This document shows, piece after piece, positions 1 through 9,178 of a stretch of 64,000 bases of DNA. The DNA is from an uncultured Granulosicoccaceae bacterium (GTDB lineage Bacteria > Pseudomonadota > Gammaproteobacteria > Granulosicoccales > Granulosicoccaceae), in assembly GCA_937931165.1 (NCBI GenBank), contig CALHCI010000031.1, forward strand, positions 62,001-126,000, given 5' to 3'. A program made the position numbers and the translations under genes. The notes beneath the pieces were generated by a model. The model saw only the letters and a list, made by a program, of their open reading frames with translations, was not told the origin of the DNA and did no database searches. Positions within the stretch are counted from its first letter, which is position 1; each line of letters begins with the position of its first letter.

Positions 1-2099
1 ACCTTGCTGTTATTGGATTGATCTGTGAAACCACGAATCATTGGTGCTGTATCAGTCGATAATCCAACATTGTCGACCACTAGCGCAGGTGGTTTGAGGT
101 CTACAGCGAGTTCGGCCGATGTATTGTCGTTAACCGCATTGCCGGCAATATCTGTCACAGTCGCGATTACGTCGTACACACCGTGTGGCAGCGCATCGGA
201 TGCCGGTATACTAAGCTGCCACTCACCCTGTGGCATTTTTTGCAAATATCCGTCACCTGCCACATAGGTCACTCCATTCACGGCCACTGCCAGCAAATAA
301 TCATTATCTATCGGATGTAGACCATTTATAACCGGCGTTGCACTCGATGTATGTAACCCACTGACCTGTGGCAGCGGTGGCGGTGTCGTATCAATCTGCA
401 CTGAATCACTGCCGGTCTCAGAGCTATTACCTGCCTCGTCAGTGATTACGGCAGTCAGGGAAAACGACTGTCCGTCGGGGGCTGCCGGTAACACGACTCT
501 TACCATACCCTCTGCAACATCGAGCGGGGTAAGCACAATAGTCTGCCGGTCATTATTGTTGGCGATCGTTACCTGGTCGTTGACGACAGCGGTTGCCGGC
601 AAGTGCACAAGCACCGTCAGCTCGGATTGATATTCATCAGCTGACAAGAAACCACTGTTGTCGACATCTGCGACTATTTCTATCTGAGGCTTTTCAGTCG
701 GCGTCAGATCCAGCTTTACAGATCTTGTCTTTTGCGTCAGCAAGTCATCATTGGCGCTGATATACAACAAGGAAAAATCCAGTGTTGCTCCGTCCGAAGG
801 TGTTTCAAACGATACAGACACAACACCTTCACGCAAATGATCCTCATCAAGCACAACATTAACCCGTTCAAACTGCGAACTGATGATCATGCGCTGATCA
901 CTGAGCGCATCGGACGGTACTGTCACTGCTACATTGATCCGGCCACTTAGTTCTGCACGATTAATATACCCGTCATTGTTGGTATCTTCCGAGATGGTCA
1001 ACACCGGATCCGTGACATTAGCGGTGGTTCTTTTCACACCACGATTTAGCGCGAGCAGAGACAACGTGCCAAAGTCGTCAGCGCCGTGTTCATCCACTAA
1101 CCGATAATCAATACCCGCAATATTTCCGGTGAAATTAACTGACGGCATAAACTCGAATGCACCATCCTGACTAATAGTCAGTGTACCCTCCGAGATACTG
1201 ACCGCGGTATCCGGCGGATACGTAATCTCGTTGATTTCGAAAGAGTCAATACTAATTCTGTCACCGTCGATCAGCGTGTCCGCATCCGTATCATTTGACA
1301 ACAGCCCTTGTTCTGCCGGCACATCAAGGCGTTCATTGCGGTTAACGATTTCCCGGTCGTCATTGGCAATCGGTGCATCATTAATATTATAAAAAACGGG
1401 GGCAACAAACGGTACAGGTTCGAATAAAACTGATCCACTAAAGCTACCTGATTTTCTGGCAGTCACTCTTACAATCAGTTTTTTCTGTTGATTAAGCGTT
1501 ACAGAGGCTGCATAAACGCTATCGGATGGACGCACACCCTGCACTGCATCGACAGAATAAAGATGCAGTGTGGCGGGTGAATCCACCATTGCGGTAACAA
1601 ACGATCCTGTCTCAAGCGTGTAATCAGATGCACTATAAATAGTGGTGATATTGTTCACCAGTCCGATAACACTGGCTTGCAGATCGATGCGATGAATCTC
1701 AGGTCGCCCGGACGCTGTCAGGCTGACCGCAATTTCAACAAAGGCCCCCTCAGCATTAGCACGCATAGCCGGTTGCAACGCACGAGGCAATGCCATGTTG
1801 TTATCAATGCTTAACAAGTCACCCTGGTGGATGCGCAACACTTCGACCGTGGCATCAACAAAAGGAGCTACGTTGGGAATACGGTAAACAGCACCTGACT
1901 GTAGCGAATTACCAGAGAGCAGCGTAGGCTCAGAAGAGAAATTAAGGACTTTGCTGCTGTCCGGATACGCTGGAAACGTGGCCGCCAGCAGCAACAAGCC
2001 GACAATCGCCCTGACGCCGGGTTGTTGAATAGCCCAAGGGATTTTCCAACCGGCCAGCGTCACCATTTTTATTACTTGCTGACTAACCATCAAGGGCAT
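1..2099 (-). CDS. Large secreted repeat protein, adhesin-like (N-terminal part; runs off the window)
   Basis: I translated the minus strand and found one open frame from about 2099 to the window edge, giving roughly 700 residues without a stop. The N-terminus has a hydrophobic segment (GLLLLAATFPAYP) that looks like a signal peptide. A cadherin/VCBS-like stretch with NDAPIANDD and LLSNDTDADT follows near residue 235. Two EF-hand type calcium loops come next: DTNNDGYINRAE near 370 and DVDNSGFLSADE near 480. Ig-like repeats of the kind seen in LapA/Bap-type adhesins follow (VTDEAGNSSETGSDS, VTDIAGNAVND). The start at 2099 has GAGGG about 10 bases upstream; an in-frame ATG at 2090 is also possible. 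The gene begins 38 bases after the OmpA gene and is probably cotranscribed with it. The C-terminus, including any secretion or anchoring signal, is outside the window. Confidence 0.75.
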   Translation of the reverse strand, partial: MPLMVSQQVIKMVTLAGWKIPWAIQQPGVRAIVGLLLLAATFPAYPDSSKVLNFSSEPTLLSGNSLQSGAVYRIPNVAPFVDATVEVLRIHQGDLLSIDNNMALPRALQPAMRANAEGAFVEIAVSLTASGRPEIHRIDLQASVIGLVNNITTIYSASDYTLETGSFVTAMVDSPATLHLYSVDAVQGVRPSDSVYAASVTLNQQKKLIVRVTARKSGSFSGSVLFEPVPFVAPVFYNINDAPIANDDREIVNRNERLDVPAEQGLLSNDTDADTLIDGDRISIDSFEINEITYPPDTAVSISEGTLTISQDGAFEFMPSVNFTGNIAGIDYRLVDEHGADDFGTLSLLALNRGVKRTTANVTDPVLTISEDTNNDGYINRAELSGRINVAVTVPSDALSDQRMIISSQFERVNVVLDEDHLREGVVSVSFETPSDGATLDFSLLYISANDDLLTQKTRSVKLDLTPTEKPQIEIVADVDNSGFLSADEYQSELTVLVHLPATAVVNDQVTIANNNDRQTIVLTPLDVAEGMVRVVLPAAPDGQSFSLTAVITDEAGNSSETGSDSVQIDTTPPPLPQVSGLHTSSATPVINGLHPIDNDYLLAVAVNGVTYVAGDGYLQKMPQGEWQLSIPASDALPHGVYDVIATVTDIAGNAVNDNTSAELAVDLKPPALVVDNVGLSTDTAPMIRGFTDQSNNSK

Positions 2100-2137
2100 T
2101 CGAGTAACACCCTCTTCATCATTTCCTGTGTGTTCGG

Positions 2138-3361
2138 CTACTGGACCGTTCTGAACTCAACGCGACGATTCTGCAACCGTCCTTCAGTGGTCGAGTTATC
2201 AGCAATCGGTCGACTCTCGCCATAAGCTCTGGCACGCAGCCGGTCGATTGAAATGCCTTCCGCAATCAAATACCGAACAACTGACAAGGCGCGGCGACGT
2301 GACAGATCAAGATTAGCCGCCTCTTCACCCTGGTCATCAGTGTGCGCTTCAATAGACAGGTTCACATCAGGAAATGCCTGCAATGTGCCCACAACATCAT
2401 TCAGAACGCTTCTGGATACTTCAGTCAAAGTGTCTGAACCGGTCAGGAAATTAATGCCGTCAATAACGCCGTTGAACATTTCACAGCCATCAGCGTTAAC
2501 CGGCGTGCCCGCCACAGTATTCGGACATTGATCGAGGTTGTTCACCACACCGTCAAAGTCGGCATCATCTGAAGAAACCCGGGCTTCTTCTATAGGTTGC
2601 GGTAACTCAGGCAGTGTCGGTAATTCTGCCGGTGGCGGTGGTGGTGGCGGCAGTGGTGATATAGGTTTTGGTGCTGGCAAAATTGGTAATTCAGGTTCTT
2701 CCTCGCCAACCGTGGGTTGCGGCGCTTTTACACCGCCAAAACGATACAGCACGGAGGCACCGGTATATTCCGCATCGGTGTCGTAGCGTACGTGTTCGAG
2801 TCTTGCTGCCAGACCGTTGCGCAGTCCGTATTCAATACCCAGCCCGGCCAGAAACTGAATGTCATTTTCGCGGGTGTAGACAACATTGCCTACCGAACCG
2901 TTATCCATCTGCCCTGCACCGGCACGTGCATAGAAAGAAAAACCGGCTCTTAAATCAAGGCCATCGTAGTCGAGGTAGTCATCATCCGAGTAGTCATTCC
3001 ACAGGTAGTAGAGACCACTCAACGATGCTTCAGAATATTCGATACCGACATTTTCCAGTGTATCGGCGTTTTGCATAGCGGCCACACCCAAATCGGCAAA
3101 CTGCAATTCAAAGCTCAGCCGGCGATTGAAGTCCATGCCAACAAAGACCAGACCGGCCTTATCAGTATTATCGGTGACGGTAAACACCGTACCGCCTGTG
3201 TCAGGTTCAATGCGTGCGTTGCCACCGCCAAACCCGACATAAAATCGCTTGGGAAAACTACCATCCCATCCATCCGCAGATTGTGCATAGCCAGGAGGCC
3301 CGGCAACCAGTGCAACAGCGCCCGAAATCACAAAGGCAGGGGCTATAGATTTGATTTTCAT
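2138..3361 (-). CDS. OmpA-family outer membrane protein with TSP3 repeat
   Basis: This 407-residue protein has a signal peptide (about 1-26, ending GYAQ) and an eight-strand-type beta-barrel region (about 36-210). A very proline-rich linker follows (about 212-264, with PLPPPPPPPAE). One thrombospondin type 3 calcium-binding repeat follows (about 266-295, DADFDGVVNNLDQCPNT). The last part is a C-terminal OmpA peptidoglycan-binding domain (about 297-407) with EAHTDDQGE and the NRRVEF ending. The family anchors the outer membrane to peptidoglycan; this layout resembles OprF. It lies directly upstream of the large surface protein, so the two may form one cell-surface operon. Domain assignment is firm, but the specific role of the barrel is not known. 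Confidence 0.92.
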   Translation of the reverse strand: MKIKSIAPAFVISGAVALVAGPPGYAQSADGWDGSFPKRFYVGFGGGNARIEPDTGGTVFTVTDNTDKAGLVFVGMDFNRRLSFELQFADLGVAAMQNADTLENVGIEYSEASLSGLYYLWNDYSDDDYLDYDGLDLRAGFSFYARAGAGQMDNGSVGNVVYTRENDIQFLAGLGIEYGLRNGLAARLEHVRYDTDAEYTGASVLYRFGGVKAPQPTVGEEEPELPILPAPKPISPLPPPPPPPAELPTLPELPQPIEEARVSSDDADFDGVVNNLDQCPNTVAGTPVNADGCEMFNGVIDGINFLTGSDTLTEVSRSVLNDVVGTLQAFPDVNLSIEAHTDDQGEEAANLDLSRRRALSVVRYLIAEGISIDRLRARAYGESRPIADNSTTEGRLQNRRVEFRTVQ

Positions 3362-3392
3362 GTTGTTCGATACGTCCAGACTTGTTTATCTT

Positions 3393-3423
3393 ATTATATT
3401 GATCGAGTTATCTTTGCTACCAA
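3393..3423 (-). promoter_or_regulatory. Candidate promoter of the OmpA gene in the 3362-3685 gap
   Basis: On the minus strand there is a perfect TATAAT (3393-3398), 31 bases before the OmpA start codon. The only -35 candidate is TTGGTA (3418-3423), with a long 19-base spacing, so the -10 is more convincing than the -35. The rest of the 324-base gap between the divergent OmpA and XdhC-like genes shows no gene. Confidence 0.35.
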
Positions 3424-3685
3424 GGCGTACTGTTCAGCCTGTTTTAGCGGTCACCACAGGCGCCTGAGCTGCCTGTTTTTTTCCCGTTACCCGTTACAGT
3501 ATAGTCGGGTGTCAGAGAACTGCTGCAATTGATAATTACCGTTCATTGCCGGAGTCGTTTCAGCCCTGGAGGCACCGAAATTTGAGTAATTACTTTGACG
3601 CCCGCATTAAGCCGGACGCGCCATTTACACACCGGCTCAGAGGCGACATGCCGGTTGGCAGCCAATACGCAGAGCGTGCCAGCCG

Positions 3686-4678
3686 TTGAGCAGCTGGATA
3701 CAAAAGGCGCAAGACCTCACCGCGCACAACACACCATATGTGATCGCAACACTATGGTCTATCGACGGCGCGTCACCAGACGAGGCAGGTCATCGGGTGA
3801 TATTTACTGCCGACAACCACTTCGGACAATTCAACTCATCTCACCGGCTGGACAACATCGCCAGTCATTGCCGGGCTCTGCTCACCGGTCAGACCTTCGA
3901 TACGCTAAGGGAATATTCACTCGGCGATGTCGCGGGCGTGGCCAATGGCAGCTACCGCGTGGTTTACACGCTCTGGCGTGAGCCTGCAGACTGGATACCG
4001 ACTGCCATCCGGCATCTGCTCAATGAAGAGCCGTTTGTGCTTTCCCATACCATTGATCCCCACAATGCACATACCGGTTCACAAATAGAGGTGCGTACGC
4101 AAGGCGGTGATACATCAGATATCGCAGTGACGACCAATCACATGCTGCGGCAACCTGATGCAACTGCCGGTACTCATCTACTGGAATCAACAACCAGCCA
4201 GACATTAATGACGCGCATCACCGAGGAACGAAAAACTATCGCGGTAGTAGGCACCAGTGCCGTCGCGACACAACTGGTAAAACAGTTACAGTTATTGCCG
4301 GTAGACATCACCTGGCTTAACGATCTTGTTCAATCGGCAGAGACCGGCACCCTGAAAACAGTAGCATTGCACGAGGTTGAGCTGGACACCCTGAGATCAG
4401 GCGCTCAGGTCGTTGTTGCCACCGGAAACCACGATCTCGATATCCGGTTTTGCAGGCTTGCGTTAGGTAACCGGCACTTATCCTATGTTGGTTGTTTAGG
4501 CAGTGCGAAAAAAGCCAAGATCATTAAAGAAAGACTGCTCGAAGAAGGCATTGCTACAGAGCTTGTGCAGGCACTTCACATTCCTATAGGCCTGCCTTCA
4601 ATTATCGGTAAACAACCGGCTATTGTCGCTGCCAGCATAGTGGGTCAGTTACTTAGTGACCGCCATAAAAGCGGCTAA
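3686..4678 (+). CDS. XdhC/CoxI-family protein (molybdenum-enzyme maturation factor-like)
   Basis: This 330-residue protein resembles XdhC, which binds molybdenum cofactor and loads it into xanthine dehydrogenase-type enzymes. The N-terminal part has the XdhC_CoxI pattern (VIATLWSIDGASPDEAGHR, near 19-37). The C-terminal part is a Rossmann-type XdhC_C domain with YVGCLGSAKKAKIIKERL and an HIPIGLPS motif. The GGGC.E stretch usual in the N-terminal domain is not visible; the equivalent region reads DNHFGQFNSSH. The start is a TTG: an in-frame stop sits at 3608-3610 and no ATG or GTG lies between. No xanthine dehydrogenase gene is next to it, so its client enzyme is unknown. The family call is good; the exact function is inferred. 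Confidence 0.75.
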   Translation: MSSWIQKAQDLTAHNTPYVIATLWSIDGASPDEAGHRVIFTADNHFGQFNSSHRLDNIASHCRALLTGQTFDTLREYSLGDVAGVANGSYRVVYTLWREPADWIPTAIRHLLNEEPFVLSHTIDPHNAHTGSQIEVRTQGGDTSDIAVTTNHMLRQPDATAGTHLLESTTSQTLMTRITEERKTIAVVGTSAVATQLVKQLQLLPVDITWLNDLVQSAETGTLKTVALHEVELDTLRSGAQVVVATGNHDLDIRFCRLALGNRHLSYVGCLGSAKKAKIIKERLLEEGIATELVQALHIPIGLPSIIGKQPAIVAASIVGQLLSDRHKSG

Positions 4679-4690
4679 CGGATTCTTACA

Positions 4691-4716
4691 AAAAAGCACC
4701 GGCAAAAAGCACCGGC
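4691..4716. repeat. Two perfect tandem copies of a 13-base terminator-arm-like unit
   Basis: AAAAAGCACCGGC occurs at 4691-4703 and again at 4704-4716, abutting the stop codon of the minus-strand gene. Read on the minus strand each copy is GCCGGTGC followed by five T, which is the 3' arm plus T-run of a rho-independent terminator. No matching 5' arm is present. The neighbouring real terminator at 9098-9125 uses the same CACCGG core. Confidence 0.7.
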
Positions 4717-6053
4717 TAGTTTCCACGATTATCAAAATACTGAAGTGCGAGACTTATACCGGATAGTGAAAATGCCAGGTTTGCACTGGTTTGTTCGGGT
4801 GTATTCCAGCTAATTTCAAAAGCTGCCCCGTCTCGCATGGTATTTAGCAGCTGTAACGCACGATTACCTGTCGCAAGCGTCACTGCGCTGCCAAGTAGTA
4901 TTTGTTCGGAACCAGGCGGCACAGTAAACAACGACGCACCATCAACCGCTACCTGCATCTGACTGCCAATGACATGGCTATCTGTGGTTGGGGTCAGCCG
5001 CACCCGCCAATTGCCATTGGCAGACCGGTCGACCATCAACTGCCAGTTACCGGCAGAGGAAAACGTATCATCAGACTGTGCTTTACAGACCAGTTGTGAA
5101 TCTGCCGCGCACATCGATGTCCATGCCCCGAAGTAACCGTACAAAAAGCCGCCATCACCCAGATCATCTATTGTCACGTTAGTTGTGTCAGCGGCGGCGT
5201 TAGCTGTGTCCGTGGCTTGCACTGACGCTTCAGTGTCGTCGTCAAATGCATCACTTGCAGGAAAATCATCAGGTGCTGACGCTGTGGTATCGGAGACAAG
5301 AGTCACTGTGGTTATCTGGCAGTCACTCTCGAGCAATGGCCTGACAAGATTCAATTCATTGATTTGCAACGCCGCTGGTACCGCTTCATTTTCAGCAGCA
5401 GCGACCACACCTCTCAATTCAACGTAAACCATTTCCAGCGCTTCGGTGGTTAACTCATCGTATCGTTCAGTCAAACGCTGCTGTATTGCTTCAACCGCCG
5501 CGACTGACCAGTCCTGCCGTTGATCACAAGACTGAAACAGACCCACTGCGTTTGCTTCGAGATAATATCCGCGATAGAAATTTCCGCTGACGCGTCGTGC
5601 GCGTCGTTCAATCAGCAGACGGCGTAAGTTACTGGTACGATCGCGATCCATCGCAATTCGACAAGCACCACTATTTGTCGACATTAAAACGTCATCCAGA
5701 CCAGTAACCTGAAAGCGGCAATATTGATCGCGATATTCACGGTAGGAAACACTGGTTGACAGCAACTGATCGAGTTCTGCATCGATTGTTGTGTTATCTG
5801 TTTCAGCAGAGTTGCCCTCGCCACCCTGCAGATAGGCAATCCACTCCGATTCAATGGTCTCAAGCGATATTCCAGACTCTACTTCGAGTAACTTGATACA
5901 TTCAACAAAACCTGACTGATCCAAAGACAGATTTCTGCACTGACTGATGATTGCCTTTGAATCTGCAAAAACCGGCAATACGGCTATGCTTAAGCAAACG
6001 ACGACTAACCATCTGGAAAGAAATAAAAACACCACGCTACTCCGCACACTCAT
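4716..6053 (-). CDS. Secreted protein of unknown function with LprI/DUF1311-like N-terminal region
   Basis: This 445-residue protein has a clear signal peptide (about 1-30, ending VFADS). Residues about 35-155 contain paired cysteines and a YREYRDQYCRF...C...R...L pattern resembling the LprI/DUF1311 domain family, whose members are secreted and often inhibit lysozyme. This resemblance is by eye and weak. The middle (about 240-300) is low complexity, rich in Ala, Asp and Thr. The C-terminal part (about 305-445) has a globular look, with C...C spacing and alternating hydrophobic strands, and is not recognised. No good ribosome binding site precedes the ATG. It lies alone between convergent and divergent neighbours. 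Confidence 0.6.
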   Translation of the reverse strand: MSVRSSVVFLFLSRWLVVVCLSIAVLPVFADSKAIISQCRNLSLDQSGFVECIKLLEVESGISLETIESEWIAYLQGGEGNSAETDNTTIDAELDQLLSTSVSYREYRDQYCRFQVTGLDDVLMSTNSGACRIAMDRDRTSNLRRLLIERRARRVSGNFYRGYYLEANAVGLFQSCDQRQDWSVAAVEAIQQRLTERYDELTTEALEMVYVELRGVVAAAENEAVPAALQINELNLVRPLLESDCQITTVTLVSDTTASAPDDFPASDAFDDDTEASVQATDTANAAADTTNVTIDDLGDGGFLYGYFGAWTSMCAADSQLVCKAQSDDTFSSAGNWQLMVDRSANGNWRVRLTPTTDSHVIGSQMQVAVDGASLFTVPPGSEQILLGSAVTLATGNRALQLLNTMRDGAAFEISWNTPEQTSANLAFSLSGISLALQYFDNRGN

Positions 6054-6285
6054 TGAGTCAAAAGACTGACGAACAGCGACAGTAAAATACTTTCATTGTG
6101 GTCAGGATAGTCAATCTGCACTTTTGCTAGGCTCATGGAGGTTTGTCCGGGTTCGACTACAATTACCTTACTAGAAGAACGAATCCGGATACAGTGAAAG
6201 CTGCCAGCATCCTCGAAAGCTGGCTGCGCCGATACCGCTGTCGGCGCGTGGGTGGCGACCAACTATAAGAATAAAGAGACAAGTA

Positions 6286-7908
6286 ATGCAATCTAACCGA
6301 ACCACACCATCGCGAGTGGCGGGCACCGGCACATCAATACTGCTGTTATTGCTGGGGATCTTGCTTATCCTGGCGGCGCTGTATTATTGCCTGTCGCAAA
6401 TCCGCCCGAACATTGAAGCCGACCTGGACAGCCGGGTAACCGGTTCTCTGCAGGAGATAGGGTTGGCAGACGAAAATGTGCTCGTCACAGGTCAGGATGT
6501 CATGCTTGCCGGTGTGGTGCCTTCTGATGCTATTCGCAAACAGGCAGAACAACGGGCCATTGATACCTACGGTGTGGCACGAGTTTACAATAACCTCCGC
6601 ATAGACGGCGAGGAAGCCACATCAACACCTGCGAATACAGAACAAACCACTGCAGCTGTGTCAACCGATACCAGCGTTGCGGCAACTCAGCCGGCAACCG
6701 AGACAACTGAGCCTGCCGGTAACGACCTTGTGGTGGATGAATCACTGTCTCCGTCCACGCTCGACATTGTCGTTACCGACGGACGCGCAACCGTGCAGGG
6801 AATTGTGCCTGACGAAGCATCAATAGAACGCATTATAGATGCGGTCTCAGGCAAGTTTGGTGTGGCCAACGTTGAAGACGACATGTCTACCTACGTCGGG
6901 TCAGCAAAGCCGAGGTGGCTAGATGGTGCTGTCGCCATGATCGATCAGATCGATGACATTGAAAACCCTTCAATAAAAATCACTCACTCCGGCGCTACGC
7001 TGGGCGGTACCGTCAGTTCCGAAACGCTTGGACAGCAGAAAGCAGAGCTCGCCACACGCCTGCTGGGTCAATACCTTGAAGTAGAAACAGACTTCCAGCA
7101 ACAGTCACCGTCCAGTGATCTTCCGACACCCCAGGTTCAACCCAGAACGCCGAACAAACGCCCGGCCTCTCTCAAGATCAGCAACTCCGAAGGGGGACAA
7201 ATTGTTTCCGGCACAGTAAGTTCTGATCGTGAAGCCAATGCAATTCGCAACAGTGTTGCACGACTCTTTCAGGGCAACTATCAGGACAATCTGAACGTTG
7301 ATGAAACGGTCGCTGCCGCTGACTGGATAGACGAAGCAATCGCAGTGACAGACAACATTCAAACGCTGGATAATTTTTCAGTCAGCATTAACAGCGGTCA
7401 GATGCTGTTAAGCGGTGAAGTCAGCGACAGAATTTCTGGTCGATCGCTGGCCAGCGCTGCCGCAGAAATCACCAACGGGAAGCTAAGCGTCGTTAATAAC
7501 TTCGCTCCAAAAGCCACTGCACCTATTGCGATCAGTGGTGAAGAACTACTTGCACAGGAACTGCAAAAGGAACTGAACGCACTCAATACGGCAGCGATTG
7601 TATTCGAAAAAGGCAGTACAACACTGACCAACGATGCCAAAACAGTTCTGAATCAGGTTGCAGATGTCATTATGAGCTACTCCGGACAAGTGGTTGAAAT
7701 AGCCGGCCACACTGACAGCTCAGGCGACGCACTGGCTAACCTCGAACTCAGTCGCAGACGAGCCATCGCAGTACAGGAATATCTCGTCGACCAACAAGTA
7801 CCGCAGAGCCGACTCAGCCCTATCGGCTACGGCGAAACCGATCCTATTGCAGACAACTTGAGTCCCGAAGGCCAGGCTGCAAACCGAAGAATAGAATTTA
7901 AACTCTAG
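6286..7908 (+). CDS. Membrane-anchored BON-repeat and OmpA-domain protein
   Basis: This 540-residue protein has a single N-terminal membrane segment (about 17-40, LLLLLGILLILAALYY). About five BON-like repeats follow (about 43-420), recognisable by recurring patterns such as LAGVVPSDAIRKQAE, VQGIVPDEASIERI and LSGEVSDRISG. The last 115 residues are an OmpA domain (IVFEKGSTTLT, EIAGHTDSSGD, NRRIEFKL). BON domains are thought to bind membranes or periplasmic ligands, and OmpA domains bind peptidoglycan. The layout resembles mycobacterial ArfA and its proteobacterial relatives. It has no signal cleavage site, so it probably stays in the inner membrane facing the periplasm. It forms an operon with the coiled-coil gene 15 bases downstream. 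Confidence 0.85.
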   Translation: MQSNRTTPSRVAGTGTSILLLLLGILLILAALYYCLSQIRPNIEADLDSRVTGSLQEIGLADENVLVTGQDVMLAGVVPSDAIRKQAEQRAIDTYGVARVYNNLRIDGEEATSTPANTEQTTAAVSTDTSVAATQPATETTEPAGNDLVVDESLSPSTLDIVVTDGRATVQGIVPDEASIERIIDAVSGKFGVANVEDDMSTYVGSAKPRWLDGAVAMIDQIDDIENPSIKITHSGATLGGTVSSETLGQQKAELATRLLGQYLEVETDFQQQSPSSDLPTPQVQPRTPNKRPASLKISNSEGGQIVSGTVSSDREANAIRNSVARLFQGNYQDNLNVDETVAAADWIDEAIAVTDNIQTLDNFSVSINSGQMLLSGEVSDRISGRSLASAAAEITNGKLSVVNNFAPKATAPIAISGEELLAQELQKELNALNTAAIVFEKGSTTLTNDAKTVLNQVADVIMSYSGQVVEIAGHTDSSGDALANLELSRRRAIAVQEYLVDQQVPQSRLSPIGYGETDPIADNLSPEGQAANRRIEFKL

Positions 7909-7923
7909 TTGGAGCCACACTAA

Positions 7924-9108
7924 ATGTCCTCTCTTTCCTCTATGAGCCCGTCTCTGATGTATCTTGTTTCCAAGATGCTGATTTGCCTTGTGCTCGCTGG
8001 ACTTGCAGGCCTGATTATCGGTTGGGCGCTGGCAAAACTCGGTGGTCAACGAAGATCCCGGGCAATAGAAAACGAATGGCGCAATACCCTTGCCGACACC
8101 GAAGAAGATCACGCTCGGGTCGTTAGCCGATTCAAAAAGTCCAACCAGTCGCTGGACGATGAAAACAACAATCTGCGTACAAAAATTGCCGCGCTGAATA
8201 CCAAAATTGATGCTAATCGCGAAGAAGTCGAACGCGCCAAGCTGCAGCAACGGCAACTGAATACCAAACTCGAATCAGGTCAGTCTGAAATAGATGGTGT
8301 GCAGCAGAAGCTCGATGAAGAACGCGCCAAAAACCACAAACTGCAAAACCTCACCAAAGCGTTGAAATCATCATCGGATCAAAAAGATCGCCTCAACCAG
8401 CAAATAAATCAAGAGCTGGACAACACCAGAAGCCAACTGCAGTCTTTGCAGTCAGTTGAAAACGACGACGGATATATCGCGCTGCAACGTGAAGTCGCCG
8501 AGCTGCGTTCGGCAAACAAAGAGAACGCCGATTTGCGTGAGCGCGTTGCTATAGAAAGCCGCGAACGTGAAGATGCCGTTGCCGAGCTTCATCGTCTAAA
8601 ACAGCAGTATGATTCCGTTGAGCGTGAACGTGAAGACTTTCGACAGTGGTCCTTGAAGCTCGAGCAGGAACAGGCAGGATTCGACGAACGCGTTCAGGGC
8701 GCTGTTGATCAGGCGCTTCGCAGCGAAGGTGTTCAGGCAACGGATCTTGAGCTTGAAGTCACACGACTGCGGCCAATGGTCAATTCACTGAATCGCGAAA
8801 TCGAACAGCTGCAACAGGAAAACCGCAACCTGCAGGTCGCGCAAACTGATAGTCGATCCGGTGGCGATCACAGAACCACCGCTCAGATGCAGGAACTTAA
8901 ATCTGCTTACGATCAAATGAGTTTTGAACGTGACCAACTACGTACACAGCTGGCAGATCAGGAGCGACAGACTGCATCATTAAACGCAAGGCTGGCGTCG
9001 CCAACCGCGGCCAATGATGTGGCAGACCTGCGACGTCAGGTAGCGCAATTGTCTGCAGAGAAAGGGTTGATGGCAGCGACCATTGATGAGTTAAAACAGC
9101 ACCGGTAG
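7924..9108 (+). CDS. Membrane-anchored coiled-coil protein
   Basis: This 394-residue protein has one N-terminal membrane segment (about 15-37, MLICLVLAGLAGLIIGWAL). Nearly continuous coiled coil follows, rich in Glu, Gln, Arg and Leu heptads (for example LQREVAELRSANKENADLRERV). A likely break lies in the GGDH area near residue 315. No catalytic motif is visible. GGAG stands 9 bases before the ATG. It follows the BON/OmpA gene closely, and a terminator hairpin overlaps its stop codon, so the two genes form one transcription unit. A structural envelope or scaffold role is plausible but unproven. Confidence 0.8.
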   Translation: MSSLSSMSPSLMYLVSKMLICLVLAGLAGLIIGWALAKLGGQRRSRAIENEWRNTLADTEEDHARVVSRFKKSNQSLDDENNNLRTKIAALNTKIDANREEVERAKLQQRQLNTKLESGQSEIDGVQQKLDEERAKNHKLQNLTKALKSSSDQKDRLNQQINQELDNTRSQLQSLQSVENDDGYIALQREVAELRSANKENADLRERVAIESREREDAVAELHRLKQQYDSVEREREDFRQWSLKLEQEQAGFDERVQGAVDQALRSEGVQATDLELEVTRLRPMVNSLNREIEQLQQENRNLQVAQTDSRSGGDHRTTAQMQELKSAYDQMSFERDQLRTQLADQERQTASLNARLASPTAANDVADLRRQVAQLSAEKGLMAATIDELKQHR

Positions 9109-9125
9109 TACCGGTGCTTTGTTTG
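9098..9125 (+). terminator. Rho-independent terminator of the BON/OmpA - coiled-coil operon
   Basis: AGCACCGG (9098-9105) pairs with CCGGTGCT (9111-9118) across a five-base loop, followed by TTGTTTG. The stop codon of the coiled-coil gene lies inside the hairpin. Confidence 0.75.
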
Positions 9126-9178
9126 TAAAAGTTACTTGCAAAACAGTCGGCAGCGCTTTCTTGCACTGCCACCAGAGA

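Noticed and set aside
6050-6262. Minus-strand frame of 70 residues ahead of the secreted protein gene
   Set aside because: It overlaps the start of the secreted protein gene and the promoter region of the BON/OmpA gene; no features.
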